The notes beneath the pieces are model-generated. The model was not told the origin of the DNA and did no database searches. It worked only from the letters and a program-made list of their open reading frames with translations. 64,000 nucleotides of DNA, from positions 14,231,983 through 14,295,982 of the forward strand of contig CM067568.1 in assembly GCA_034336665.1 (NCBI GenBank). Reading direction: 5' to 3'. Shown piece after piece: positions 24,661 to 37,710 of this stretch. Position 1 is the first letter of the stretch. The number at the start of each line of letters is the position of its first letter. The stretch is from Luscinia megarhynchos. Taxonomy: Eukaryota > Chordata > Aves > Passeriformes > Turdidae. A program made the position numbers and the translations under genes.

Positions 24661-26220
24661 GCTCTCCTTCTGGCGGGAGGAAGGGGGAAACTCAACATGG
24701 GGCTTGCCTGCTTCGTCCTGTCTAATCTGTCTGTGAATCAATCAATGTGAAATTGTACCCCCAAGGAATAATGTAATAGTTACTTTGTGTGTATTCCCAA
24801 ACTGGAATGCTGCTGTAGTAGAGTCCTGAAGGGTGTGCTGTCTAAATCGATCAGCAGAGGCCATGATAAAAGCAGACTTGCTGCTTATCTATCAGATGTG
24901 GCAGAGAGGCATCGAGGGATGAAATGTCTCGTTCTGTGTTGAGTGCAAAGCTTTAAATGTGAGCTTGGTCCCTCTGCATCCCAGCACTTCAGGCACAAAA
25001 GCAGTGTCCTGATAGCTCTCCTTCAGATTTCTCTCGGCAAAATGGTGAGATTGCTCTGAAAGGCACTTTAGTTTTCATGGCAATGCATTTTGTTCCAGAC
25101 AACTGTTGTAGTGTCATTGTTCCTTCCCACCTTCAGTGCTGCAGAGGCAGCTTGGCTTTTGTTACATGTGTTGTTTGATGCCAGTTAAGAGTGCAAAGCC
25201 TATGCTAGCACTGCATTGTGGAATTGATTTGCTCTTTTCTCAGGTTAAAATGATGGGGAATTCTCTCCTCAAAGCAATAAATTGCCGTATTCCAATGAGG
25301 AGAGGAAGAGAATTCTGCTCCATTGCATGGTGGGGGTAACTGTTGATCATTGTGAATAATCTTGGCAGAATGAAAAGAACAATTTAAATTTATTTTTTTC
25401 TATTGTTTTGATATTTTTCTGCTGTCTCTTTTTGGTATGACTTCAGCATCAGGAGAGAATCACTTTTATGTAGTAGTAGGAAGTGACCAAGGCTTTTATA
25501 CACTTTGTCAAACATTGCACAGTTCATTTGGGGAGCTGTTGCTGGCTCTTCTGCCACCAGAATTAATGCTCCGTCAGGGTGGTTATCCTGGCATGGATGC
25601 AAATAAATGAGATTTCCATTTTATAAGATGAATTTTTCTGTCTTTTCTTGCTGTGTTGCCTTGAAAAAGAACCTCGCACGCTGCTGCAAGCCTGGCAGTT
25701 GCTGATGCAGTGAATTATTTTTTCCCCTTACCTTACTAAGGAAAAGTAATCTGGATTTGCAGATCATTTCATGACCTTTTATTTCATATGTGGGTCAAAG
25801 ACAGTTCAGGTCTAAGCAGTATTTTTTTTTTGTAAATCCTTTCTTGGACTATGAAGGCTTTCAGTGAGCACTGAGTGCACTGTACAAATTACAGCATTAG
25901 TGGGCAAGGCAGTAATTTAAACTGCCTTCTATGGAGCTCTGTTATTGTAATCTGGAGCAGAACACAGGCATGTTAGATATGAAATACACAGTGTTTGTAT
26001 TTTTCAGTTTTGTTTATAGTAGATTTTCTTCTTTCCATTTAAACATCTGTCATTTGCCCCAGCCTCCTTGTCTTGCTCTGCCTTTGTAACCTTTCTCATA
26101 GAAGAGGACATAGAATGTATATAAGCATGTATAAGATCATTTTGTTTTGTTTTAATTCAGGTTCAGTGGATGCAAACAAGGCCAAATTTCTTGGCTGTTG
26201 AGCATGGTTTTTGGGGCTGT

Positions 26221-26270
26221 GGGGTTTTTGTGTTTGGTTTGGTTGTTTTGAGGTTTTGTTGGTTTTTTTT
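26221..26270. repeat. T/G-rich low-complexity tract
   Basis: About 50 bases of G- and T-runs (ggggtttttg, ttggtttggttg) end in an eight-T run. On the minus strand it reads as an A-rich AAAC-type tail, but no retroelement body is recognisable beside it. Confidence 0.75.
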
Positions 26271-26948
26271 GACTGATGAACCACCCAGGCTTTGTTGCCT
26301 GTAATCAGACTGCTGTTACTGCCTGAATTTCTCTCTGGACTCCAGGTCACGGGAGGCACCTTGGCACACCTGCAGTCATTCATTAATACCTGCACTCATT
26401 TATTCATACACCTATGCATTGCAGTAGACCTGGGGAGCTCCACTTGTGGACAAGGCTGGAGGCTGCTTAAACCAAGCCTAGACTCTCAGGCTTCTAACCT
26501 AGTTTTTCCCAAGCTGGTGTTCAAGTTCTGGCTTGTGGAAGCCCTCAGCATAGGTGCTGAAAGCTTTCTTTTCCAAGAGGGTGAGAAGCTGGGAGGATCC
26601 CCTAGCTATGAGTATATCTGAGAAGTGTAGTGTAGGGTCTCTCATTTCTGAATACCCTGAGAAATGTACATGGCCAGGGTGTGTCAGTATCAGCTTTCCA
26701 TGTCTTTTTCATCCTCTCTCTGCCTGGATTATTGTGTTCTTTGGTGTCAAGGTCTCTTATTGGAAATTCACACAATATTTACAGCAGTATTGTCTTGGGT
26801 TCTGCTGGGCTGTTCTGTAATATAAATAAAAATAATCTCCTTGTGTAAGCAAGATACTGAATAACTTGTCTAAATGAGCTGAGACAGTGGGTGCAACAGT
26901 GCCAGTATTATTCTCTTCGAACAGGTGCATCCCCATGAGGAAATAAAA

Positions 26949-26963
26949 GGTAGGTAGGTAGGG
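26949..26963. repeat. Short (GGTA)n microsatellite
   Basis: Three GGTA units are followed by GGG. It is a simple tandem repeat with no associated element. Confidence 0.8.
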
Positions 26964-29348
26964 ACCAAGTAAGAAACACTGAGCAACAGCAGACTGTGAC
27001 TCAGAAGCTATTTAACCATAATAATCCCCACAGCACTAGAGGTTCTTTTTCCCAGAAATGCACAATATGCTATTCTCTGCCATAAAGCTCTTGTCAGCTG
27101 ACATCATTGTGTTAACGTAAGACTTGCTGTTATCCACAAGATGCACAGTTAGCAGAGAGCACTTCCAATGCTGGCTGTAATTATTACTAATGTTCTCCCA
27201 ATTGTTGAAAACCAATATATTAAAGATATTTCCTGCTTAATATTTTATTCTTTATGGCTGGCATGCTTATGTTGTGTTAAAAATAATGCTTCTAATATCA
27301 CTCCAAGTATTACCAAGCCAGCTTTTGATTTATTTAGAACACAGAATAGCCATTTAGCAAATGCCTCTCTTGAGTACCTGTTGTAGATGCTTTGTCTTTT
27401 TATTTATTTTTTTTTCAGAGTAGCAGTGTGAAAATTTATGGCTTTTATTTTTTGTTTATTGTGACCCTCTCAAAGTTTGTGTGTTTTCCCATCGACTTCA
27501 TGGCAGCCAAGTGCTTTTTATCCTGTATGTCTCTTGGAGAAATTAGATTAATGATGTATCACTAGCCAGAGAGAGCTTTTGCTGAAAGCACACAAAGGCA
27601 GTAATTTACCTTGTGATTTTATAAAATGCAGATTTTTTTTCTTCATATAAAAAAAGGAAAATGTTGAGGTGAAGGGAAGCAAACAGAGAATTGGTGCTCA
27701 AGTACTATCTCTGCAATGCGAGAGGGACATTGCAGTACCATTAATGAGATTCTCCCATTTTCCCTTGGAGATGTGGTATTGAATTTAGAAATACAATTTG
27801 AACAATTTTCCACTGAACATCTCACTTTTCTGTTCACTGAATAGCTACCAACCCTTATTGTTTAATAGCTAGCTTCACTTTTAACTGATAGAGTTTCATA
27901 GAGGTAAGATAATAGCTCTGAAAAGGTAAGACTTTTTCTAGGCACTGTTTAATTTACTGTAATTATATTAAGTGCTAAATTGAAAGAGGCTTTTCTAGTT
28001 AAGATGAGGATAATGAATAGTTGTGCGTTATTACCATAGCCACGATGGGGGAAGGAAGAAGTGATTTAAGTTTTGCTTGAGACAGAAAGAAAGAAATCCT
28101 GTCCCAATGTGGTCCTTAATAATTTATTTTCCCCTCTCTATCACTGAGTCCCAGGTTTTGCTGGAAGAGTTTTCTGCCCTTTATAGCTCAGGGATGCAGC
28201 AGTTTATGAAAGGAATCAGCAGGCACTCCAAGTGAAAATGGCTGTGGAAACAGTGAAGAACCAGATTGCAGCCTCCAGCCAAGCCTGGAGCTACACAGGC
28301 AGGGGCACACACAGCAAATGCCACTGCAGCTCTGAAGGCACTGCAGTGCAGCACGGCTCCCCCGAGGCGCTGCTCCCTCCGTGCTTGGCCCACACTGCAG
28401 AGACACGGTTTGCTGCTCTTTTCTGCTTGGAGCAAGTTGCAACATCTCAAGTCCCCAGGCAGGTTGGGTGGGTGCACCCAGCTCTCTGTGCCTCTGCTGC
28501 TCTTCCCGCGCCGGAGCTGCGGCAGCTTCCCTCCACTGCCCTTGGTTGGGAGCCTGAGCCAAATCACAAGGTGTGCAGAGCTGTGTGCCCCATGTTAAAC
28601 ACACCAACTCGCTGTCTTGGCATATTTGGTGCAATTGAGAATGGCATCTTTTAATGTGGAGTGCTGTAAGCATGCCCTGCCTCTCCATGTGTTTTAAAAG
28701 TGTTTTATCTGGGGCAGGATGTCATCGTGTCTTTGGAAGTTGAAGCTGTTAAGGGGAAAACCAAAGCATGTTCCCTCGTTTATTCACCTCTGTACCCTGG
28801 GGTCCAAGACACCACTTCTGTGCAGTGCTTCCTGCACTGGCTCTCTTGCTGTCCTGCTAGGACTGCTGCCAAGTTGATCTACAGGGACTTGTCCCCTACT
28901 TGTCCCATTTATCTCCTGGGAGTTGTGCTCATGCTGTGCCCTTACCTCTCAAAGTCTATCAAGAGTGTGTGTGATTATACTTGACATTGTGATCTGGGCT
29001 GGATGTGAACCCCTGGGGAAAGGCAGTGTGTGAATTATTGAATCTCTTGAGCATTCCAGGCCCCTGTATAAAAAGCATTAAGCAATATGGGGCTTTTTCT
29101 TGCTTTAAGAGAAGGTCTATGTCAGCCTTTCTTGAACTCTCAGAAAGCTGAGTATTTTGAACACTAAACTTCATACCATTGTTCCAAATTCATTGAAGTG
29201 CACTTATGGGGAACCAATGTAAGCAGTATTTGCTCCCAGGTGGACCAGAAATATTCCTCATAAACCTTTTGTTTTCTTCCCTTCTCTCCCTCCTTCCCGT
29301 CTCTAGTAATTTGGTTCTTCTGGATTGAGACAGGTTGAGGCAATGCAA

Positions 29349-29493
29349 GTAGGATAATTTTGTGGTTAGGGCATTTGGCTTTGAAATCAGGAGATCAGTG
29401 TTAGTTCCTGCTTCCAGCACAGACCTCCTGTAGCTGTGAGGAGATTGCTTGCACCTCTGTGCCTCTGTCTGCACCGGAAAAAAATAACAAAGT
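29349..29493 (+). mobile_element. Ancient tRNA-derived SINE, MIR/CORE-like
   Basis: The order of parts fits a MIR-type SINE. A tRNA-like head comes first: 'tttgtggttagggcatttggctttgaaatcagg', with an A-box-like tggttagggc at about 29363 and a decayed B-box 'gttagttcc' ending at 29408. The core segment 'tagctgtgaggagattgcttgcacctctgtgcctctgtctgcac' follows (29431-29474), parallel to the MIR core. The fragment ends in an A-rich run near 29478-29487. MIR-type copies are old and rare in birds, where an amniote-wide MIR family is known. The B-box is broken, so the copy cannot be active. A tRNA gene is excluded by the missing cloverleaf 3' half. Confidence 0.6.
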
Positions 29494-32400
29494 AAGTTTT
29501 GGGGTTGGGTTTTATTTATTTTCCTGAGTTGGCCTACAGTTATGAGGGCAGGGAAAGGGTCTGATCTCTTCTTGGTGTTATTTGGTGTTCTCTGCTGGCT
29601 TAGCTCCAGCCAGAGTATGCCTGTTTGCTCTCTGGATAAAGCTACTAGAAAGTCTTCAGGTACATCTTTTTTGTTTCTTTTTTACTCTCTAGCATTCTTT
29701 TGTCATGCTTTTTGCTTTCATTTAACATCAAAATTAAATGGTGAGTTAAGTAGTGTAGCTTTTAATAACATGTAGGAAATGAGCTGAGCTTCACACATAG
29801 ATGGTGCCCGTAGGAAGCCTGGAATTATCCCATAGTGTTTTTAATGGGCAGTCCTACTGTGCTGTGAGCTGTTGGCTCAGTGAGGCTGTCTTAGATGAGC
29901 TACAGATGAGACTCCTAGTACTGTAAATATCTGTGCCATTTAGCTTTGAGTACCAGGAAATGAAACGGCATGTGAAATAATAAAAAAAGGTTTATTTTAC
30001 AGAAGTCGGTAAAACAGTGTTTTCTTCAGGAAGTGGACCTTAGAAAAGTTAATGTAGAAGAAATGCAGTGTTTTGGGAAATGTTTAAGAAGCAGCACAAG
30101 CTGCCTGTTGCTGGCTGCTCTGCTGCTTGATTACAGCACAGTGTAGGGCTCAGGCAGCTGGAGAGAGTCCCTGCAACACTTGGTGTGGTGATCTCCCGAG
30201 GTGCTTATCTGGTGAGAAAGTATCAGTCCTGTTGATCGCATTTGACTTGGCATCTGCAAAGGTTTTAGCCTGTGATTCTTACACTTCGTGATTTCTGGTT
30301 GAATTACAACATTTTGCTTAGGCATTTTAATTTTTGGTGGTGATCCTTTTGTGCTCTTCAGAAATGTGTACAAATGGCAGTTTTCCTTACAGTAAAAGAT
30401 CCGTGCTGTCTCTCAAAGCTGGCATTCTTCTACCTTCTTTTTTCCAGCTTTCTGACATCTTTTCCCCCTAAGTGATTGCAGGCTATGATCAGGTGATCCC
30501 TTAAATGTCTTTGATTAGTTAAGTAGGTTGAACATCTTAAGTCTCATTGCAGTTGATTTAAGGCTTGGAGACAGCCTTATGGTTTTTTGCTGAGTCCTTT
30601 CCAATTTTTCCTGCTGCTGTGTTTCAGGTAAGGATGAAGATTGCGTGTGTTATGTCAGCAGTGATCTTGCAGCTGTCAGACAGAAGTAAGGCTGCATTCT
30701 GGCTCTTGGTCTTTTTGTTCCTTCCCCCCCTGTTTATGCTTCCAGGAATTGAGCAAGCCCTGTTCACCCACGGTATTGCACTTGGCATTCAGACTCTGTT
30801 AGTTATCTATAATTCTTTATAAATCAGAGCTGTTTTGGAAAGCTAAGGTTTGTGTCTGGACAGGGAGGAGGGGGTGTTTTGGTCTGGTATGTGGCAACAC
30901 AAAGTGATTTATGAAAGATTGTGCTCTCTGCACTTCAATAATCTGCTGACATTTTGCCAGTAATAAAAAGGTCAAAGAAAAAAGTTGCTTCCTACAAATC
31001 ATGGCATTTGGTTCTTCTCATTATTAAACAGAGCATGGTTTCCTTGGGACAAAGTTTCTGCCATCCCCAGCTTTGTAAATGATGAATTACTAGCTGGTAC
31101 AAACGCATAAAAATGAAAAAGCAGATTTCTTTTGATGTTGCTGGTCCCCATTCCAGTGATTTGTCCTTTCCTGAAACAGGGTATGGGGAAGATACAAGAA
31201 AGAAGTGTCCCTTGGACATTAAATACAGTAGCAGAAAGAAATTATGGGAAGTTGATACTTAAAAAATGAGACATTAAGTTGGTTTAATAGGCCAAAATAA
31301 TCTCTATAGTCTAGGCTTCACAAAATATTACATATGCCTAATTTTTAGAAATGGCTTTCCATGTCGTCTATTAAAAAATGCTCTGTTATGTCCAAAGCAC
31401 AGTAATTCAGTTAAATCCAACATTGTATCCTCTTTATTTTTTCCTTCCTTTTCCTACAAACTTGCCTATTGATTTTTGTCTCAGAGATGCCTGAGCTTGA
31501 AACTGCAGTGCTGTTTTTTCTTGTAACCCCAAGTGGTGCTTTTTGATACAGAGATCACTCTGTGTGAGGCAAGGCTCTGGCTTAAATACAACAGCAGTGG
31601 TTGGGCACTGGCTAAGCATCGGCAGTCAAGTTGGAGATTCTTCGACACGATCCCTGATGGGGAGCTTGGGTGGATGTGAGTGGGCTCAAAGGGAAAAAGG
31701 TGACTGTTTGTGGGGGCAGGTTGATGAGTGTTGGTGCTGTGAATTAGGGTAGTTTGTTAGTTTGCACAAGAAGCAGCAGAGCTGGTGTATTTTTGTTACA
31801 GAAAATGAACAAAATGTCTTGCAGGGGAGTGCTGGCTTGTATCCCTTGCAGCAGGATGTTTGCTGCTACCCCTCCCTAAAGCATCTCAGCAGATACCCAA
31901 GAATGCACGCCTAAAAAAGCTGAATTACAGCAATTATATGGCCATGGTGGACAGAGGAATTGTGTACTGGAGTTCTTACTGCCAAATTCAAAATTAATTT
32001 GAATGTAAATCCTTTCAAAAAAAGGGAGTGTAGAAAGGTCTGTATTCGGGGGATAAGCTTTTGTAGTCTCTGGCAGATATAATCAATTTTTAGGTTTTTA
32101 CAGTGTCATTACATGAAAGTCCAGTAGACAGAAGCTGCATATTTAGCTACCCAGGAATTCAATATTGCTATTAATTCGTGTTGGAAACAAGCCAAATGCA
32201 CTTGAAATAGATTTGTTTTTTTAAAAAATGCTGTTTTGCCATTTGAATTATTTCAGCCAAAGCACTCCTGGACAACTTGGTGGGTTTTACTTTTTTATAG
32301 ACTGTTATATATGTTGGTCCTGGCCATGGCTGATGCCTTGTAAAATGCTGAAATGTGCTGGAGCTGGAGCAACCCACTGGCTGTGAGGGGGCTAAGGGAG

Positions 32401-35400
32401 CATTCCCAGCTTCCTGCCATCCCAAGGAATATGGGGAATAGCATTCATGCCTCCTCTTCTAGTCTTTGATATTTAAATGTTTTAAAAGGTTGTGCAGGAT
32501 AACGTAGCGTGTTTCTGTACTTGCTTTGTATCAAACAGACACGCCGCTCATTTTCACCCAACAGATGTGTGCAGGGTAATGCAAAAATGCAAAATCTTGA
32601 GCTTTGCCTTAAAAGTAACTGTCTAAGAATGACTTTTATCTGGAGGTCATTCTTTCCTCTCTATGCTCATTTCTGCTGTAAGAAAGGATGCAGAAGGTTT
32701 CCCTTGTGAAAGCATCCAGCGCTGCTCTGTTTGAGTTTGTGTGCTCCTGCTCTCTGGAGTGTGTCTCTCACAGAATACAGTCATTTCCGCTCCTAAATTC
32801 TTTGTTTAACCAGCACTGGCAGGCTGAGAGATAAAGGTGGAAACTTGGAACAAGACTAGAGAAAAGGTCCTAATTTTAGGAAGGTTTGAGTTGAACAGGA
32901 AGGGAGCAGGTGGGCAGGATGCTCTGGGGCAAACACATAGTGTAGTGCTGGTGCTTGTGTGCATGCTGCAGTCCCATCTTCCTTACAAGTCTGTTGGATT
33001 GACGTGACATTTCTCATTAATCAGACACCAGTGTTATCCTGGGAATTTCTGTGGCTTGTCTCCACCCACGTAAAACTGGACTTAATGAGCAGCTTCTGGA
33101 AAGTGAGGGGAAAAATACGTCATGCCTGCCACTGTTTCCTTTCACAGCTCATTTACTGGGCCTTTTCTTGGTATATTCAGTAGTTCTTCATAGACTTTGG
33201 AAGAATTGTTTACAAAAGAAATTTATCAGGTAGTGTTTTTTCATAAATGTAATTCAAGGAAATGTCTCCCACTGCTATTTAAAAACTAAGATGAAATCAG
33301 GCAGTTTTTTGCAGCTATCAGAGACTATGTCAATGGCCATAGAAAACAAGGAGGGAGCCAAAGAAAGAAAGGCAGGGTAATACTATGGCATTTGAAACAC
33401 TACTTTGTTTTCATTCAGATATTTTTAGCTAATGGTGATTTTTTTCCTTTATGTGAGTTGATGTGTTGTGTCAGTGGTAGAAGCTGCCAGTGTAGATGTC
33501 TGTCCTAGGAAAATTATACCAATTGACATTGAATACATTCCAGGGGCTGCTGGATAAAATTACCTTAAGAAATGCTTCAGCAAGTCTCCTCATTAGTAGT
33601 AAAAAAATCCAGATTAAAAATTGCAGCCCTGGTTAAATCAAGGTTTAAGCAGTCTTACAGCAGCCCAGAGCTTTTGCTTTATTTCCACAGCTATATTCCT
33701 GCAGCTTCAGGCACCCCACTCAGGCAGACACATTGCCTTCACTTTGTTTGCTGCAGTCCTTGCCAGCAGAAGTGATCTAAACACTTTCAAAGACACTGAT
33801 CGATTGTTTCCAATCTCTCCTTGGCTTTAAATGGATTTTTTCTTTTTGATTCTATATATCCATTGAAGTCCTCATCTAAATCCCACTGAAGTTATGTTGG
33901 TGGGGGGGACATTGGGGAATGGGCACAGTTGGGCGATGGGAACAAATAGAAAATCAAGCCCGTGGGTTGTACTCATGGCTTGAATATATAAAGGCTTTAT
34001 CTTCATACACATTTGGGCTGTCATTGTAGCCCAGTTTCTCTGAGCCTTGCAGCTTTTATGGACTGACAGTGTGATGCAATGCTGGGGACTTGCCATGCTT
34101 GTAGGTGCAGCCAGGACATGCCCTTTACTAGGTGTTCATGAATTTTCCAGTATTCTACACAACAGCTGCTCTAGAAGTGTAAAATGACACAAAATGTGTG
34201 TAAAAACAGGATGGAGGACCTTCCCTGACTCTCCCAGGGCATGCAGAGCACAGGTGCCTTCTACTGAAAAAGTTTTCTTCCGTGAAGTTTTATTTGCCAA
34301 GCCCCCCCAACATGGTATCTATTCAGCACTATCCCTTCTGGAGCAAGCAAAATTGGGAGCAATTCTACAGCATCTTTTTTAAAAAAATATAGCACCAGAG
34401 ACACACACAAAAAAATCCCATTCCTTGCTGGATAAATGAAGGCAGCCCCAAGACTGCTATCATTTATACACTTTCCTTTCTCAGTGCTGTCGCTAGGGAA
34501 AATAGCAGCATGCCTGCTTGCTGTCCAGAGAGCTGCTGTGCCAAAGCAAATAGCTGCAGCAAGTGGCAAGCAGAGAAGGCACCAAGGTATTTGATGGATG
34601 AGTGTTCCTCCCCTAAGCAGAGAGGAACATTTGTGAGAAGCTAGTAATATACTCTTGTTGAAATGGCTCATTCAGGGTATAAAATTCCCAGTCAAGTTGC
34701 CCAGGAGAGAGTTGAACAGCTGGTGTAGGAGCAGAAATCACTGTTGATAAATCATGTTGGCATCTAAATGACTGTGGACCCTGGACAGGCCCTGTTACTT
34801 TTTTTTCTCTGTTGGATGAAGTCAGGGAAGATTTTACTGTGTGATGACTGATGTTTGTTTCCCCCAGCTTCTTGCCTTCCTCTTCCAGCTGCCTCGGTTC
34901 AAGAGAAACAAGATGCTCGTCCCATTTTGCTGCTGTTGAGATTTGGCATTGCAGCAGTGCCCCAAAGCCCTTATCCTGCCCAGTCAGGGCAAGGTGCTGC
35001 TCAGACAGGTCCCAGAGCTGCTGATGTGGGGCAGTAACAAGCTGGATGGAGAGCTGCAGCATCGCTGTGGCTGCTGAAGAGCTCTCCAGAATTGGAGGCA
35101 GCTCCAGCTGCCTGTGAGGGTGGAGGCAGGCTCCTGTGCTATAGTTGCAAAAGGTGGTGTTTAATTGCTGTTTCCTGTTTCACAGGTGTGCTGTAAATTA
35201 AGAAGGTGCTTTCCAATAGCAGAATTTAACTGTCTTTTATCATCTGCTTTCATTTTAGTTGATCTGGGCTGGGATTTATCAAGGGAGGCTTCCTGAATGT
35301 GGGCACTGGGTTCCTAACTCTCCTGGAGGTGACTTGATATTCCCTCTAAGCCAGGATAACTGGGCTCTTCTGCACATCTGTTTGTGCAAGACCACTGTGT

Positions 35401-37684
35401 CCAACATATCAAATCCAGGGACTAGTTGAGCTGATGTGAGGAAGCTGGTCCATCTCCTTTGTGTTTCATAAACTGAGGAACATCCTGAGAGGCTCCATGA
35501 TTGCTGGACGTAAGGGAAGAGAGTGAGTGTGCAGCTGGAGGGATGTGCAGTTCGGTGAGGCATTGAACTGCAGCCCTTTAAAAATTGCTGATGAGAGAGT
35601 GGGCAAACTAGTGCCCTATTTTGGGGCTGCTAGCTGTTCTTCCACTTTTTTTTCCCCCAAATTTAAATGAGACAGAGACCAATTCAAGGCTGGAGAGGCA
35701 GATTGCATATTGACTAGGTGCTCAAAATTAAAGCTCTAGTGTGTGGGTATAGTCAAAATAGCTGTGATTATGCTTTTCAAAAGTACCTTGCTCATCCATT
35801 TGTTAGTGATAATATTAAAGATTCAGGAAAATTTCGTCAGTCGTGGAGATCTTGAGGATGTTAGAAATTGTTAAGCTCAGTTTAAAAATAGGAACTTTAA
35901 GGAGGGGGGTTAAGAAGCCTTCTTTACTGTTAAATTTTTTAAGTTCTAGCTCATGTTTCACACACACATCCAAGCTTTTTTTTTTTCTCCATCTAGAAAA
36001 GGTTGGACTTTTTCAGGTTTTACTGACAAACAAACACTTTGTCAAAGCAGTCCCCTGAGGTTTAACAAGAAAAAAAATTGATTACAGAATGTGCAATCCT
36101 GGCAGCCCTAGTTGAGACACACAATAAAGCAAATATCTCTTTAGTATCCTCTTTTGCACTCCCAATTAGTGCCAGAGGAAGGTGTTTGTTTGAGTGCAGG
36201 ACAAATTATATTTGACTTAACTCCAAGATAATGCCATGGATGGGTCATAGGTCTCTCCACTGGCATGTGAGCTGTGTGGATACATGCAGATAAGAACAAT
36301 GGATATAGGTTTGTCCATAGGAAGAGGTCAGCACTGGCATACTTGTAATGTGGAGGCAAGAGCTGCATGTGCCAGGTGCTCCTCCTGTGCTGCTCCATTC
36401 CCAGGGGCAGGCAGAGTTTGTAGCCATGTGCAGAAACTGCACCTGGTGCTTGGAGCAGGACACTCAAAGGTGCTTTTTATACACTCCATGCTGTGCCTTC
36501 CTTCTCTGGCTCTAATTGGCAGGCTTTATCCAGGATAACACTCTCACCAATTGGTATGGTGGTAATTAAAGTCACTGTTATGTGTTATAATATTGTGTGT
36601 TGTGTACTCTTTGGAGGAAGAAGGGAAAATAGGTGAGGAAGTGGTAGCTTTGAAGAAAAGGAGTGGTTGTGCCAATTATCCTGGATGAGTTGTTCAGTGA
36701 CAGTTAATCGTGTGAGTGAAAACAAGTCTTCTGTGATGCTGTGCCAAGGTCAGGAATTTGAGCTCTGTTTGAAGAGTGAAAGTTACAGTCTTGTGGATTA
36801 GAGTTCCTTAGAAGAAAACATCTCTTGAAAAAATTGAAGCAGAGCTTTCCCACTGTGTTATCCATGTAATCTCTTTTTGATGATCAGAAAAGGACAGTGG
36901 CAGAGTTAAGACCCCACTATATGAATTGTTCCACAACTCAAGGGTGTAACACAGTGGGTTTGTGAAACTTGCCTCAGAGTATGTCCATATTCATGCCTTT
37001 GCATGCAGGCTGCCAGGGGAGATCAGGCTCTGTGTGCACTTGATTTTGCAGGAGAGCAACTACTGCAAAGACACATTATCCTTTGCCATCCGTGGTGTCA
37101 ACAGAGCTGATCTTATTTATACCACCTGGAGCTTCTGTTCAGTGTGCTGCTACATTTTTAGTAGGTGGAAAATGGTCAGATTCACAAAGGTAACTGGCAT
37201 GATTTTGTCTGTGTTTTTTCATGTTTCAAACTGGATTGAGTCAGGTCTTAATATGTTGGAGGTTGAGCTACATTTGCAATAGAGGTCTTATAGCTGATTA
37301 TTTGGGGTATCTGGTTCACCCATATGAATCCCTCTATTGTGCAGAACAAGGTCATTTTCCTTTCTGTCTCTGCCTTCTGTTTATTTAACCAGACACTATC
37401 TTGTAAACATTTTGTTCAATATCTGTGACATCATTTTCGGTTCACTTCATATGTGGGTTATGTTTGTCTGTGGCCCCCTTGCCCACCTCTCCACCCACTC
37501 ACTGTTAGTGGATATGTTCTGTAGGCTATCCAGAGATTGATATTTCATTTTAGTCTCTGAAAAATGATGCAATTGGTTCCATGATAGACTGTAGTTTGTA
37601 GCACATTTGGTCTGTGATACCAAGCAAGGAGACGCCCTTTTATCTCATTACACTGACCTTGCTGATATGTAATCACACCCTTTG

Positions 37685-37710
37685 TAGTATGTACTAGTAG
37701 TATGTACTAG
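37685..37710. repeat. Tandem 13-bp duplication with a near-palindromic unit
   Basis: tagtatgtactag occurs twice in perfect tandem. Each unit is close to its own reverse complement (ctagtacatacta), so the pair could form small cruciform arms. No known element is attached. Confidence 0.85.

Larger units (their letters stand above)
21304..29348 (+). other. Inferred first part of a long intron; no gene seen
   Basis: After the donor I find no acceptor-exon-donor set with a convincing coding frame. The longest frames cluster at 28.18-28.69 kb (166 and 128 codons minus, 140 and 110 codons plus), in a GC-richer patch open on both strands, which argues against real coding. A very small acceptor/donor pair occurs at 22305-22324. 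Simple tracts are listed separately. The intron call depends on the donor at 21,298 being real. Confidence 0.5.

Noticed and set aside
29349..29493. Functional tRNA gene suggested by A-box/B-box-like motifs
   Set aside because: The B-box is broken, no cloverleaf can be completed, and the MIR-type core follows, which fits a SINE.
34613..35062. 149-codon minus-strand frame
   Set aside because: It overlaps a 136-codon frame in another phase and a plus-strand frame. The Gln/Ser/Leu-rich composition matches no known protein.
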